DNA of 64,000 nt from Hemerocallis citrina (lineage: Eukaryota; Streptophyta; Magnoliopsida; Asparagales; Asphodelaceae). The notes under the pieces are model-generated. The model was not told the origin of the DNA. It worked only from the letters and a program-made list of their open reading frames with translations, and made no database searches. Position 1 is the first letter of the stretch. Each line of letters opens with the position of its first letter. The stretch is taken from contig CM030365.1 in NCBI GenBank assembly GCA_017893485.1, positions 32,076,289 to 32,140,288 on the forward strand. Direction: 5' to 3'. Made by a program: the position numbers and the translations under genes. Below, in pieces: positions 33,702 through 45,336 of this stretch.

Positions 33702-34211
33702 ATGAATGTCATTCCCGATCAGTAGTATGTCATCTACATACAACACCAGAAATACAACTGTGCTCCCACTAACCTTCTTGTAGACACAAGGTTCAGCTTC
33801 ATTCTTGATGAAACCAAACTCTTTGATTGCATCATCGAAACGAAGATTCTAGCTTCTAGAAGTTTTCTTTAATCCATAAATGGATCGTTGTAGTTTACAC
33901 ACCTTTCGAGCATCCTTTAGAGTGACAAAACCCTCAGGTTGTGTCATGTACACATCCTTGAGAAGATTTCCATTTAGAAAAGCAATTTTGATATTCATCT
34001 GCCAGATTTCATAATCATGATATGCTGCAAAAGCAAGCATGATTCGAATGGTTTTAAGCATGACAACTAGGAAAATCTCATCATAGTTTACACCATGAAC
34101 TTGCTTGAAATCTTTAGCCACCAACCGCTCGTTAAAGGTATGCACATTACCATCCATGTCAATTTTCTTGTTGAAAACCCATTTGCACCCAATAGGTTTT
34201 ACCCTCTTCAA
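33702..34211 (-). pseudogene. Copia reverse transcriptase fragment (second unit and YVDD)
   Basis: 34211-33849 is open on the minus strand with the start of copia RT (IGCKWVFNKKIDMDG, ERLVAKDFKQVHGVNYDEIF, LNGNLLKDVYMTQPEGF). Past 33787 the sequence continues to VVFLVLYVDDILLIGND at about 33765-33715. This holds the catalytic YVDD and is the only copy, because it lies outside the duplicated unit. It ends at the B insertion. Confidence 0.85.
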
Positions 34212-35094
34212 GTGGGTCTACCAAAGTCCAAATTTAGTTGGCATACATGGATTTCATCTCAGATCTCATGGCCTCAAGCCATTTCTCAGAATCTGGGCCT
34301 TTTACAGCTTTCTCATAAGTCGTAGGCTTATCCTGATCCATGAGTAATATATCACCATTTTAAGTCACGAGAAATCCACATCTCTCGGGTTAATGAGGTA
34401 TCCTACTAGACTTACGTAGGCCTTGTGCTATTTGAGCAGGTGGTTGTTCCACAACAATTTGTGGATTCTGCTCCCTTTCTACTATTGGTTCGTTATTACT
34501 TTGCGAAGTTTCAATTTCTTCAATTTCTATTGTTCTCCCACTAGTTCTATTGGAGACGAATTCTCTCTCGAGGAACACAGCAGTCCGTGCAACAAACACT
34601 TTGCCTTCGGTCAGATTATAGAAATAGTATCCTTTGTTTTTCTTGGGATATCCTACAAAGAAGCACTTATCAGATTTGGGACCAAGTTTATCAGGGACTT
34701 GGCACCTTACATAGGCTTCACAACCCCAAATCTTCATAAAAGACACACTAGGACATCTTCCAGTCCATATCTCACAGGTATTTCTTGAACCATTTTAGAT
34801 GTAACACGATTAAGGGTGAAAGGAGCTGTTAATAGAGCATGTCCCAGTAGAGCTTGGAAGGTCTGCATTACTCATCATAGATCGAACCATGTCTAACATG
34901 GTTTGGTTTTTCCTCTCAGAGACACCATTCGATTGTGGTGTTCCAGGGGGAGTGAGTTGAGATATTATCCCACACTCTTTTAAATAGTCATTAAATACTT
35001 GGCTTTAAGTACTCACCAGCACGATCTGATCGAAGGGCTTTAATACTTTTACCAAGTTGGTTTTGTACCTTATTCTTGAATTCTTTAAACTTTT
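33787..35094 (-). repeat. 1308-bp tandem duplication, unit 1
   Basis: It is almost identical to 35095-36402. ORF positions on both strands are displaced by exactly 1308 bp, with the same protein sequence. A T-to-C difference (GATTGTGG near 34933 against GATTGCGG near 36241) is the only substitution I noticed. The junction shares CAAG, a 4-bp microhomology present at 33787, 35095 and 36403. Confidence 0.97.
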
Positions 35095-36526
35095 CAAGGT
35101 TCAGCTTCATTCTTGATGAAACCAAACTCTTTGATTGCATCATCGAAACGAAGATTCCAGCTTCTAGAAGTTTTCTTTAATCCATAAATGGATCGTTGTA
35201 GTTTACACACCTTTCGAGCATCCTTTAGAGTGACAAAACCCTCAGGTTGTGTCATGTACACATCCTTGAGAAGATTTCCATTTAGAAAAGCAATTTTGAT
35301 ATTCATCTGCCAGATTTCATAATCATGATATGCTGCAAAAGCAAGCATGATTCGAATGGTTTTAAGCATGACAACTAGGAAAATCTCATCATAGTTTACA
35401 CCATGAACTTGCTTGAAATCTTTAGCCACCAACCGCTCGTTAAAGGTATGCACATTACCATCCATGTCAATTTTCTTGTTGAAAACCCATTTGCACCCAA
35501 TAGGTTTTACCCTCTTCAAGTGGGTCTACCAAAGTCCAAATTTAGTTGGCATACATGGATTTCATCTCAGATCTCATGGCCTCAAGCCATTTCTCAGAAT
35601 CTGGGCCTTTTACAGCTTTCTCATAAGTCGTAGGCTTATCCTGATCCATGAGTAATATATCACCATTTTAAGTCACGAGAAATCCACATCTCTCGGGTTA
35701 ATGAGGTATCCTACTAGACTTACGTAGGCCTTGTGCTATTTGAGCAGGTGGTTGTTCCACAACAATTTGTGGATTCTGCTCCCTTTCTACTATTGGTTCG
35801 TTATTACTTTGCGAAGTTTCAATTTCTTCAATTTCTATTGTTCTCCCACTAGTTCTATTGGAGACGAATTCTCTCTCGAGGAACACAGCAGTCCGTGCAA
35901 CAAACACTTTGCCTTCGGTCAGATTATAGAAATAGTATCCTTTGTTTTTCTTGGGATATCCTACAAAGAAGCACTTATCAGATTTGGGACCAAGTTTATC
36001 AGGGACTTGGCACCTTACATAGGCTTCACAACCCCAAATCTTCATAAAAGACACACTAGGACATCTTCCAGTCCATATCTCACAGGTATTTCTTGAACCA
36101 TTTTAGATGTAACACGATTAAGGGTGAAAGGAGCTGTTAATAGAGCATGTCCCAGTAGAGCTTGGAAGGTCTGCATTACTCATCATAGATCGAACCATGT
36201 CTAACATGGTTTGGTTTTTCCTCTCAGAGACACCATTCGATTGCGGTGTTCCAGGGGGAGTGAGTTGAGATATTATCCCACACTCTTTTAAATAGTCATT
36301 AAATACTTGGCTTTAAGTACTCACCAGCACGATCTGATCGAAGGGCTTTAATACTTTTACCAAGTTGGTTTTGTACCTTATTCTTGAATTCTTTAAACTT
36401 TTCAAGTGATTCTGATTTATTTTTCATCAGATACACAAACCCATATGTACTGAAATCATCAGTGAATGTAATAAAGCACTGAAAACCTCCTCTAGCCAAT
36501 CTGTTGAAAAGGTCCGCAGACATCAC
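35094..36526 (-). pseudogene. Copia integrase and RT start (first unit)
   Basis: 36526-36299 has the integrase core (CFITFTDDFSTYGFVYLM, LRSDRAGEYL). The frame then breaks and resumes at 36054-35698 with the integrase C-terminal region and a link rich in Glu/Gln, followed by RT start at 35519-35094. Integrase inserts the cDNA into host DNA; this copy is interrupted several times. Confidence 0.82.
35095..36402 (-). repeat. 1308-bp tandem duplication, unit 2
   Basis: The unit carries the C-terminal part of copia integrase (WGCEAYVRCQVPDKLGPKSD, SDKCFFVGYPKKNKGYYFYN on the minus strand) and the start of RT. Element order shows this unit is the one contiguous with upstream integrase, and unit 1 is contiguous with the YVDD box. 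Confidence 0.97.
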
Positions 36527-36992
36527 TATGTATGAGACCTAAAAGATCACTTGCCCTTTCACCTTTTCCAGTGAATGGACCTCTTGTAATCTTAGTCAAC
36601 AAACAAGGTTCACATACCTCATATGATTCAAAATCAAATGTGTCATATGTGGTTCTCATTTATGTGGCTCAAACGACAATGCCAGAGGTAAGTTGGATTC
36701 GTATCATTTGATTTGAACCTCTTAGTAATTATATTATAGACAGACATTTTGAGGTCAAGAATATAAAGTCCGTTACTCAATTATGCACTACCATAACAGA
36801 TATCATTCAAATAAATAAAACAACTTTTGTCTTTTATTATAAATGAAAAACCCTTCTTGTCCAAACAAGAAATAGAAATAATATTCCTACTAATAGCAGG
36901 CACAAAATATTAGTTCTCAAACTCAATGATAAACCCAGTGGGGAATGATAAATGACAAGTCCCTGCAGCTAAAGTAAAAACTTTTGCTCCAT

Positions 36993-37263
36993 TTACAACT
37001 CGTAGGTCAACTCGCCGTTAGCCAGTGGTCTACTCATTTTGAGATCCTGCACATTTACACCAATGTGAGACCCAGTATCTAATACCCAAGATGCAGAAGT
37101 AGATAAATTGACTTTTATATAAAAAAATACATGTAATGGAAGTCTCACTTCCTTTCTTCTTCTTAATCTCCTCCAGGTACTTATGGCAGTTCTTCTTCCA
37201 ATGTCCGGTCTCACTACAGTGGAAGCATGTTCTTTCCTTGACGACCCCACCCTTAAGTTTCAA
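36993..37263 (-). pseudogene. Copia CCHC knuckle and protease
   Basis: CFHCSETGHWKKNC (37238-37197) is a CX2CX4HX4C knuckle. After one frame change WVLDTGSHIGVNVQDLK shows a retropepsin Asp-Thr-Gly motif near 37080. The region from 36540 to 36990 should hold the end of protease and the integrase N-terminus but is too broken to read. Confidence 0.8.
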
Positions 37264-37529
37264 GGCAGAAGTGTTAGGCTTGAAATTTCACTTGTTCTTC
37301 CCCTTACCCTTAGGTTTCTTAATCTGCTGTTTTCCATTTCCCTTACCTTTGGCCCGTTGGACCATCATAATGGTCTTTACCTTACTAATATTCTGTTCAG
37401 CAGTTCTCAACACGGTTAGCAGTTATAGCAGAGGTTTGTCAATTTCATTCATGTTTTAGTTCATGACGAATTGACTATAACTTTCCGACAACGATTGTAG
37501 GACCAAGTCAGTGGCTAATTCTTGACCAA

Positions 37530-37949
37530 TCATCTTGAGCACATAAGTTCCAATAGGGCTTCCTTCTGCCAATTGCACTGAAACAATGCCTTTGGGACTT
37601 CTAACTTCTCATGCCTAGCCTGCTTTAGATAGAGCTCCTTGAGGTGTACGATCATATCGTCGACATTCATGTTCTCATGTTCCTTCTGAAGCTCAGAGTT
37701 CATGGTGGCTAGCATTAGACAACAAATGTCCAGGGCGTCATCTTAATGCTTCTTATGAGCATCCTTTTCGGTGTGAGGGGAACTTGCAGTAGGTGAGTCA
37801 GGAATAGGCTGCTCTAGAACATACAACATTTTCTCATGTCTCAGGACTATCCTCAGAAATCTGTACCAGTCTAGAAAATTTAACCCAGACAGTTTGTCCT
37901 TCTCAAGGACAGATTGCAATGATAAGTTATTTGATGTGTTGGATGCCAT
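37530..37949 (-). pseudogene. Copia gag N-terminal part
   Basis: From ATG at 37949: a start like other plant copia Gag proteins (SLQSVLEKDKLSGLNFLDWY, RIVLRHEKMLYVLEQPIPD). A stop near 37743 and a frame change separate it from 37715-37530 (MLATMNSELQKEHENMNVDD, MIVHLKELYLKQARHEKLEV), the UBN2-like middle of Gag. The intervening 37270-37530 continues the Gag region in broken frames. Confidence 0.82.
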
Positions 37950-37989
37950 GGTAATCTATCAACAGAAATATGCAAAGTAAATATCATTT

Positions 37990-38616
37990 TATAGAAATAT
38001 GCAAAGAAAGAAATATTTATCCATCAACAAAAATATGCAGAGTATGTATCATGACATTGAATTATTTAATAAGGTCTTTTATTAAATGTACCTCCTACTA
38101 TTTTTATTCAAATCAACGACCCTCATCATTGACTCAAAAAATCTCGTCGTAAGATTTTCTACTCGGCCAAGATCCATATTTCACATAGTTTTGAGTCAGC
38201 TTTGGCTAATCACCCAAAATTAAGTTATTTAGGTAGGGAACATTTTCCAATTACATCATATGCAACTCTTGGATAGTTTGGTGAGTAACACTTACTCTAA
38301 TCTATCTCATAGACTAAAGCCAAACTCTATGCCTTTAAACCTTCAATCCTATTGAAATAGTCTAGTTAAGTCACACCCAATGGTTGACAATTGAATATTA
38401 CTTTTATCCCTGCTTTGGTAAACCTACACTTAATCGATCATAGCCTAGACGAGTGCCACGCATTGGAAGGCATCTTACTGCAACTTAATATTTACTTTGA
38501 GGGATTTTGTTATTTTATTAATTGATATCACCATTCATCATCCATTAGCATACAAAAATCCATCTCATACAAAATTAAAAGCATAAAATTTATGGGACAT
38601 GGCTGTGGCCCTAACA
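37990..38616 (-). repeat. Probable copia 5' LTR
   Basis: On the minus strand the sequence begins TGTTAGGGCCACAG, a typical TG start, and continues to somewhere before gag. No clear TGGTATCAGAGC primer-binding site is seen and the second LTR is absent, so the inner boundary is a guess. Confidence 0.4.
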
Positions 38617-38797
38617 CACTGATTTTCTCAAGCCAATGAAAGTATCAAAAACTGAACAAGAGGATTGTACCGTATTCTCCAAGCAGCTTCTCAATCTTGT
38701 CCTTGTATGGTTGCCAATATCAAATTTACGGGTCAATTATACTATCACATTGCAACCAAACAAAGCATGAATCGATGTACATATCTAGGTGCATAAA
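38617..38797 (+). other. Unassigned flank of copia element, left of E
   Basis: About 180 bases between the copia LTR start and solo LTR E. It continues at 56292 once E is removed. On the minus strand it reads PYKDKIEKLLGEYGTILL in one frame, but no gene is recognised. Confidence 0.4.
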
Positions 38798-39359
38798 TGT
38801 AACCCCCGTTTTCCCAAAAACGTATTTTTGTGTATTTTCTGTATTTAAAATTTAAGCAAATTATTTTTTCGGTTTTCAAATTCTTTTGCCAAATTGTACT
38901 ATTGGATATCCTGTCAAAATTTGTTTCGATCAATAATTTTATTTGTAACTATTTTCATGATTTTTTTATTGTAACACAATTCTTATTTTTATTATTATTA
39001 CTCTTATTATTATTGTTGTTATTTGTATTATAGTTATTATTTTTATTTTTGACTGGTTATTAAAAATTCACTTTTATTTACTAACTGTATTTGTAGTATT
39101 TTAAATAAATCCTATTTTGTAATGCAAATCACCTTTTATTATAAACAAATTTTGTATTGGTTATTTTTCTATTTATGTTTTAACCCCTATTGGATCTTGT
39201 ACCCTATAAGCCAATTACCCAACTACTCTATATCCATTTTATTAACCTATTGGATTTTTCAATAATATCCAAACCCATTTAAACCTACACCCAAACCCGT
39301 TCTCACCCCCTAAACCCTATAACTCTAATCACCCCAACCCGAAACCTACCAAACCGGTT

Positions 39360-40440
39360 TACCCTATATACCATCAGCCGTCATTTTTTTAACCCTAATA
39401 TCCATATCCCCTCAACCCATATAAAGTGAACGCATAACTGCACTCTAGCCGCTTCATCTTCTCTCCCCTGTTTACCCCTCGGTCCCCCCCCCCTTCGTCT
39501 ACCTCCCGCTCTCCTCCTCTTCAACCGATCATCTCATCTCCTCCTCCCAACCTCAGCCCCCCTCTCCTCCTTGCAACGCAGCAGTAGGCCACCCCGACTC
39601 CCCTCTCCTCGTTGCCAACAGCAGACGACGCCAGCAGCACCACCCCCTCCTTCCTGTCCTGCTGCCCTCCGTCGGCACAGTGACATCAATAGCACCAGTC
39701 GATAATGTCAGCACCTTCTCCTTATCCCCTGCATCGCACTGCCATCCAGTGCCGCGATAGCCTCGCCCTGTTGCACCACCATGACAGTAACAACCTGCAT
39801 CCCCTACTCCTCTGCCGACTAGTAACCGTCAGTGTCGGTGCACTGACCCCCCTGTGCACTTCCCTGCCTTCTCCTGCAGTCAGTAGCTTCCCTACCGGCA
39901 TCGCGACCTCCTGGCCATCATCTCCGTTTGCCATCAATCCACCACTCACCCCGCCGTCGGAGCCGAGCCGATGCACCTTTGATGTGTGTTGTTTGATCAA
40001 GAGAGTGACCGGCTGATCTTGGCCATCAGATTTCATCATCATCATCTATCTTGGTTTTGATCATCATCTTCATCTTTGTTGTAGGCCACCCATTTGATTG
40101 TGATCTTGACCTCTTGATCTCGATTGATTGATTCCTGGTCATTTTATCGCGATCATCATCAACTTCATCATCACCTTGATCTGGACCATCCGATCTTGTT
40201 GATCTTGATCTCATCTGTGCCGATCTGCCCGATCATTATTTGATCATCTTGATCTTAATCATCATCGTGATCCGTTCGTTGGTTTGTGTTCGTGATTGGT
40301 TCGTGATCCGTTCTGGTGTTCGTTCGTTGTTCGTGCCCCGGGAATCCGTTCCCGTTATTCTTGCTTTTGCTTCGTCGGTTTTGTCATCTTCCAGGCAAGT
40401 AACTTATATTAAATTCCTTTGTAAATACAAGTACTAAATA
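39360..40440 (+). promoter_or_regulatory. Promoter and C-rich leader of LTR E
   Basis: CATATAAAGTG near 39418 is a plausible TATA box. It is followed by a C/T-rich leader (39450-39960) and then GATC-rich sequence (40020-40260, ATCATCATC and TTGATC phrases) with a donor-like AGGCAAGTAACT near 40393. The predicted 103-codon ORF at 39705 has no recognisable domain and is probably not a gene. Confidence 0.45.
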
Positions 40441-40847
40441 CCACTTGCAGTGTAGTTGGGTTCTAGAGACAATTCGTTAGTGAAACCCCTTGTTGATATT
40501 ATCTCTACTGTGATGATTCGACCGTAGTTGCCTCACGATATACATGACATGATATAACCTAGGATTGACCATATCTTGTTGCATATATGCGTGTTATTCA
40601 TATGTTATATTGTGCTCGTTCGTGTTATTCGTGATAAACTTGTCTTGGACTTGTGAAATACCCTATATAATGTTTCTTGGACATCTTGTACACCATATTT
40701 CGTATTTGATTGTGTTTTGGATGAGTTATATGTGAACTAGTTGATTTTGTGCACATGAGATATTTTCAATTTTGCTAGCTTTTCCGTTTTGATCAGTATT
40801 TTAGACCCTATTAAGGTCAATATTTGACAATATTTTGTGAACATGAT

Positions 40848-41408
40848 TGATATGGCTAGGGTTAAATCGAAACTGTCCAAATCGGGCACGAATCTTAAAG
40901 CTCAGGGATAAAATGGTAATTTCACCTACAAACGGGTCTGAAATAGGAACTGGGTCTTTTTCAAAAGGCCCAATAAACCACCAACGGATCCGTCTTAACT
41001 GGATGCGGGTTCCAACCCGCAAGAAACCCAGTCCAGCTGGATAGAATTAGGATTTCTGATTGTCCCTAATCAATGGTCCTGGTCACTTCTATCCATCCAC
41101 TGGGAAGTAGGGATTTGATCTTATCTCGAAACTGGTTCCTAAGGCGGCTATAAATATCCCCCATCCCCCACTGTTACCAGGTAATCAATCTTTTTCCAAT
41201 TAAATCTCTTTCATAATCTTTCTGATTACTGACTTGAGTGTCGGAGGGTGCGTCGCCGGGTTCAACCCCGGTGTTTCGCACTTTTTGCAGGTCAGCGGCG
41301 GGGGATCACGGTCAAACTCCAGCGGAAAGGTGTTCAGGTTTGGCTATTCGGCATCCCAAGAATCCAAAAATCTATCTGTTTGCCCCCACACCGATTTCAG
41401 CGGTAACA
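40848..41408 (+). repeat. 5' LTR of element C
   Basis: TGATATGGCT at the left, CGGTAACA at the right. The TATA box CTATAAATA is at 41148-41156. ORFs at 41234-41465 are in LTR and leader sequence and are not genes. Confidence 0.93.
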
Positions 41409-41411
41409 GAT

Positions 41412-41429
41412 TGGCGCCATCTGTGGGAA
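41412..41429 (+). other. Primer-binding site of element C
   Basis: TGGCGCCATCTGTGGGAA, three bases after the LTR. The TGGCGCC core is complementary to a tRNA ending GGCGCCA; the full primer identity is not established. Confidence 0.75.
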
Positions 41430-41477
41430 ACGACGAATAGCAATCCACCCTCTTCCATCAGTTAAAATCACCTCCAG

Positions 41478-42770
41478 CCATGCCTCCAAGGAAACTGAGA
41501 TCTAGAGGGTCCAACCGTGGACCTACTCCTCCTCAACTGCAACAGGAGGCTCCTCTCTAACCCATCCAACCTTAGGGACAGCTCCCTCCTCAACCCGATC
41601 AGCTGTTGCAGCAGTTACAGCCTCCTCTCCAAAATCTTCAACACCGGTAGGCTCCACTCGGGCCCCAGAACGCTGGTATAGGGACCTCTCATCCTCCCCC
41701 TGAGAAGCAACCTCTTCACCGCGACCATATCTCCGTACATAACCCTTCAACCGACTCCATGGCAACTCACAACCCTCATCCTTCAGAAGACCTCCGCAAC
41801 ATCCTCATCAACCAGTAGAAAGAAGAGGACCTTCGCCACCGTTTGGATGAAAGGTGGGCCCGTGAGGGAGTCTCCCGCTCAGAACGTCCAAATGCGCGAT
41901 CTCCTCGCCATCGCGACCACAGGAGGTCCCCTCTCCATAGGAGGCGGAGGGAGTCCCCGGAGTACCGTCGAAGGAGGCCTCATTCTCCCGCTGGTCGGCA
42001 GCCCCAGAGGGACGAGAACGGACCTATCACACATGTCGAATTCCAATAGTTCCAGGCTACAATCTTGCAGGCCCTCAACCTCCCACCAAACAACAACAAT
42101 AATGCTCAGAGGGTCCCCACTCCTCCGCCATTTCAAAGCCCTCCTCCTCGGTCCCTAAGTCCTCGTCATTCTCTGAGCTACCGTCGCCGTAGCCCTCGCT
42201 CCCCTTCATATGAAGATGAGTCCAGAGGTTTACTGGGATACCGTCGAAGGGATGTTGCAGTCTATTGCCGTCTCCACGAGATGGAGAGGCACCTCGATCA
42301 ACTAGATAGGGAAGAGGAGCTAAGAGGGAGGACCCTCCGCCCAAGCAGACCTCTGTTCTCCCGAACCATCATGGAGGCTCCCGTTTCAGCAAACTTTAAG
42401 CCACCAAAGTTCGAGACATATACGGGGGAGTCAGACCCCGTAGATCACATCGAGAATTTCAAAACTCTCATGATGATCCACCAGGCTTCCGATGCTCTAC
42501 TGTGCAAGACCTTCCCAGCTACTTTCAAATGTCCGGCTCGGGAATGGTACTCCCGCCTCGCCCCATCCTCCATCTTCTCTTTTGAACAATTTGAGACCCT
42601 CTTCATCACCCACTCGTAAGCACCCGCCGAACCGAGAAGACTAGTATTTCACTACTCTTCCTCAATCAGAAGAAGGGTGAGGAACTGAGAGATTATGTCA
42701 AGCGGTTTACCACAGAAGCTAGGTCTATTGCCTCCCTCGACCAATCGATCGCTGCAGCCGCCTTCCAGTC
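41478..42770 (+). pseudogene. gag N-terminal and capsid part of element C
   Basis: It begins near ATG 41478 (MPPRKLRSRGSNRG), then a Gln/Pro-rich stretch with stops at about 41559 and 41649, and an Arg/Ser-rich stretch (41843-42049). The capsid-like part is open at 42065-42619 (NFKPPKFETYTGESDPVDHI, FKTLMMIHQASDALLCKTFP, REWYSRLAPSSI). A single-base-type frameshift near 42610 moves it to the frame of the next segment (KKGEELRDYVKRFTTEARSI). Confidence 0.82.
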
Positions 42771-42783
42771 CAATGTCCTCAAT

Positions 42784-43977
42784 TTGAGCTTCTGTTCCTC
42801 CCTAGCCAAAAAGCCTCCGCGAGACTTCTTCGACCTTCTTCTCAGAAGCGAGAAGTACATCCGGGTTGAGGAAGCTGAACATCGCCCCACGTTCGAGGGG
42901 TCTTCCTCAGGAACCAAAAGAAAGGCAGCCGAAGATGAGGGAGCTAAGAAGCTCCAGAAGGACAACGGGGGTCAGCGCCGCCCGCCTCCCAAATTTGAGA
43001 AGTTTACCCCTCTCAACACCAATGTTTCAACTATTCTTATGGAGGTTAAGAAAGAGGGAGTCCTACCTCCTGCTCCGAAGATGAATACCCTCGGGAAGAA
43101 GAGAGATAAGGAGAAGTGGTGCCGATATCATCGAGACCATGGCCATGACACCAATGACTGTCGGGCTCTAAAGAATGAAATTGAAGCCCTCATTCAGAGA
43201 GGGCAGTTGTCCAAGTTTGTAAGAAAGGACCGGATCGATCTTCCTCCACTCCCCAAGGGGGCTAACAAGCATCCCGAGAGGCGCGACGAGACTCCCAAGT
43301 TTGAAGAAGAATGCATCTTGCACCTTATTCATGGAGGCCCAATGGGAGGAACCTTCAACTCTTCTCGAAAGGCTTTCATCCGGGAAGTCAATTCGGTGCA
43401 TAGCATACCCCCTTCCAAAGGTCACGAAGTCCCGGATACTTTCTCAGATGAAGATCTAGAGGGTGTCCGAACACCCCACTGTGACGCACTGGTGATTAAC
43501 CTCCACATGGATAACTTCAAAGTGGAGAGGATTCTGGTGGTTAATGGCAGTTCTGTCAACATCCTCTTCTTAGCGGCCTTCCAAGGACTCAAGTTATCGC
43601 AGGACAGGCTCAAGCCCGCCGGCTATACGCTCCATGGGTTCACAGGAGTGCCGGTGACTATCGAAGGGGTCATAACCCTCGACGTAACCACTGGCAAAAC
43701 TTCTACTACCCGTATAGAGCCAATGGACTTCATGGTTGTTGACATCCCAGCTTCTTACAATGTGATCCTAGGCCGACCTAGCCTAGCTGCCCTAGAAGCT
43801 GTCCCATCGGCTTATCACCTCAAAATGAAGTTCCCCACCAAGGCAGGTGTAGGGGAAGTCAGGAGAAGTCAGGAGATGGCCCGCAAGTGTTACATGACCT
43901 CGACCGGGGACCTGTCCTTTCCCTCAAGAATCTTGAGATTCCCCAAGGGAACACCCAACCTATGTCAGAACCAGTAG
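42784..43977 (+). CDS. gag C-terminus and protease of element C
   Basis: 397 open codons. Residues near 118-131 form the CX2HX4HX4C knuckle WCRYHRDHGHDTNDC. A linker follows (SRKAFIREVNSVHSI, LEGVRTPHCDALVINLHMDN), then the retropepsin-like domain with ILVVNGSSVNILF and VILGRPSLAALEAVP. The catalytic Asp of the motif (ILVDNGSS in B) is Val here, so this protease should be inactive. The start is internal; the gag frame enters from upstream. Confidence 0.85.
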   Translation: MSFCSSLAKKPPRDFFDLLLRSEKYIRVEEAEHRPTFEGSSSGTKRKAAEDEGAKKLQKDNGGQRRPPPKFEKFTPLNTNVSTILMEVKKEGVLPPAPKMNTLGKKRDKEKWCRYHRDHGHDTNDCRALKNEIEALIQRGQLSKFVRKDRIDLPPLPKGANKHPERRDETPKFEEECILHLIHGGPMGGTFNSSRKAFIREVNSVHSIPPSKGHEVPDTFSDEDLEGVRTPHCDALVINLHMDNFKVERILVVNGSSVNILFLAAFQGLKLSQDRLKPAGYTLHGFTGVPVTIEGVITLDVTTGKTSTTRIEPMDFMVVDIPASYNVILGRPSLAALEAVPSAYHLKMKFPTKAGVGEVRRSQEMARKCYMTSTGDLSFPSRILRFPKGTPNLCQNQ

Positions 43978-45320
43978 ACGAGCTGGAGGAAGTGCTCTTT
44001 TTAGAGCAAGATCCGAATCGCAAATTCTTCATCAGCAAAACCCTCCCTCCTGCCCTCTGTTCTGACATAGTCCATTGCATCAGGAAGAACCATGACCTCT
44101 TCGCCTGGACAGCTGCCGACATGCCAGGGATCTCCGAGGACCTCCTCGTCCACCACCTAAGTGTTGCTCCGGGGTCCAAACCAGTCTAGCAGAAGAGGCA
44201 CAAGTTCGCCCCTGAGCGCCAGCAAGCCATAAAGGAAGAAGTGGACAAGCTCCTCAAAGCACGGTTCATACAAGAAGTCAACTAACCCCGATTGGCTCTC
44301 TAATGTTGTTATGGTTAAGAAGGCCAATGGAAGCTGGAGGATTTCAATCGACTTCACTGACTTGAATAAGGCATGCCCCAAAGATCATTTCCATCTCCCC
44401 ACATCGACACCTTGATCGACGCTACTTCGGGCCATGAGCTACTGAGCTTCATGGATGCCTTCTCTGGATACAATCAAATCAGAATGTTCTCCCTGGATAT
44501 CCCGAAGACTTCCTTTGTCACAGATCAAGGCCTCTACTGTTATAGGGTGATGTCCTTCAGGCTGAAAAATGCTGGTGCAACCTACCAACGCCTCGTCAAC
44601 AAGGTCTTTAAGAATCAAATCGGGCGGAACATGGAGGTATATGTTGATGATATGCTAGTGAAAAGCATCCAGGGGTCCGACCATGTCACCGACATCCAAG
44701 AAGCTTTCGACATATTGAGGAGGCATAACATGAGACTGAACCCGAATAAGTGAGCATTCGGGGTCTCATCTGGTAAGTTCCTGGGCTTCATGGTCTGTCA
44801 AAGGGGGATCGAAGCCAACCCCGAGAAGATCAGAGCCATACTGAACATGGCTCCTCCTACAAGTGTGAAAGAAGTTCAAAAGCATACAGGACACCTCGCG
44901 ACTATAAGGCGCTTCCTGTCTAAGTCGGGGGAGAAGTGTCTTCCTTTCTTCAAAGCCCTCAGGGGGGCTAAAGGCTTTGAGTGGGGCCAGCAGCAGCAAG
45001 AATCATTCGACCAACTAAAAGCTTATCTGGTCATCCCCCCACTCCTCAGCAGGCCTAGTCCCGGGAAAACACTCTACCTCTACCTCGCTACCTCCGAGCA
45101 AACCCTCAGTGCTGTCCTAGTGAGGGAAGAAGACATGGCTCAGAAGCCTATCTATTATGTGAGCAAGGTCCTCAGGGACGCCAAGCTCTGCTATCCGAAA
45201 TTGGGAAAAATAGCATACGCCTTGGTTATGGCAGCCAGGAAGCTCCGTCCCTATTTCCAATCCCACTCGGTGGTCGTCCTTACCGACCAGTCGCTCAAGC
45301 AAGTCCTGCACAAGCCCTGA
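43978..45320 (+). pseudogene. Reverse transcriptase and Ty3-type RNase H of element C
   Basis: The linker (43887-44189, DLFAWTAADMPGISEDLLVH) ends at the TAG in KPV-stop-QK at 44187-44189, the same site as in B. RT then has ANGSWRISIDFTDLNKACPK, FMDAFSGYNQIRMF, MSFRLKNAGATYQR (P and G of the usual MPFGLKN changed) and YVDDMLVKS at 44639. After a TGA near 44752, the thumb and RNase H continue at 44790-45320 (TGHLATIRRFLSKSG, YLATSEQTLSAVLVREED, KIAYALVMAARKLRPYFQSH). Other stops or shifts are at 44284 and 44390. Confidence 0.86.
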
Positions 45321-45336
45321 GACCTCCGGGCATCTG

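Larger units (their letters stand above)
33702..38616 (-). mobile_element. Decayed Ty1/copia element, minus strand, 3' part missing
   Basis: Reading down from 37949 on the minus strand are gag, CCHC knuckle, protease, integrase and RT, the copia order, with integrase before RT. RT is cut just after the YVDD box, where element B's 3' LTR begins. I could not find the rest of RT, RNase H or the 3' LTR on the other side of B, so that part is deleted or unrecognisable. The 5' LTR probably starts at 38616 (TGTTAGGGCCACAG on the minus strand). Stops and frameshifts are frequent. Confidence 0.85.

Noticed and set aside
34423..36096. Plus-strand ORFs of 76-121 codons occurring twice
   Set aside because: Antisense shadows of the copia integrase/RT, repeated because of the 1308-bp duplication.
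39705..40016. 103-codon ORF in GC-rich sequence, possible host exon
   Set aside because: It lies in the C-rich leader of solo LTR E, has no domain, and is bounded by LTR sequence with a matching target duplication.
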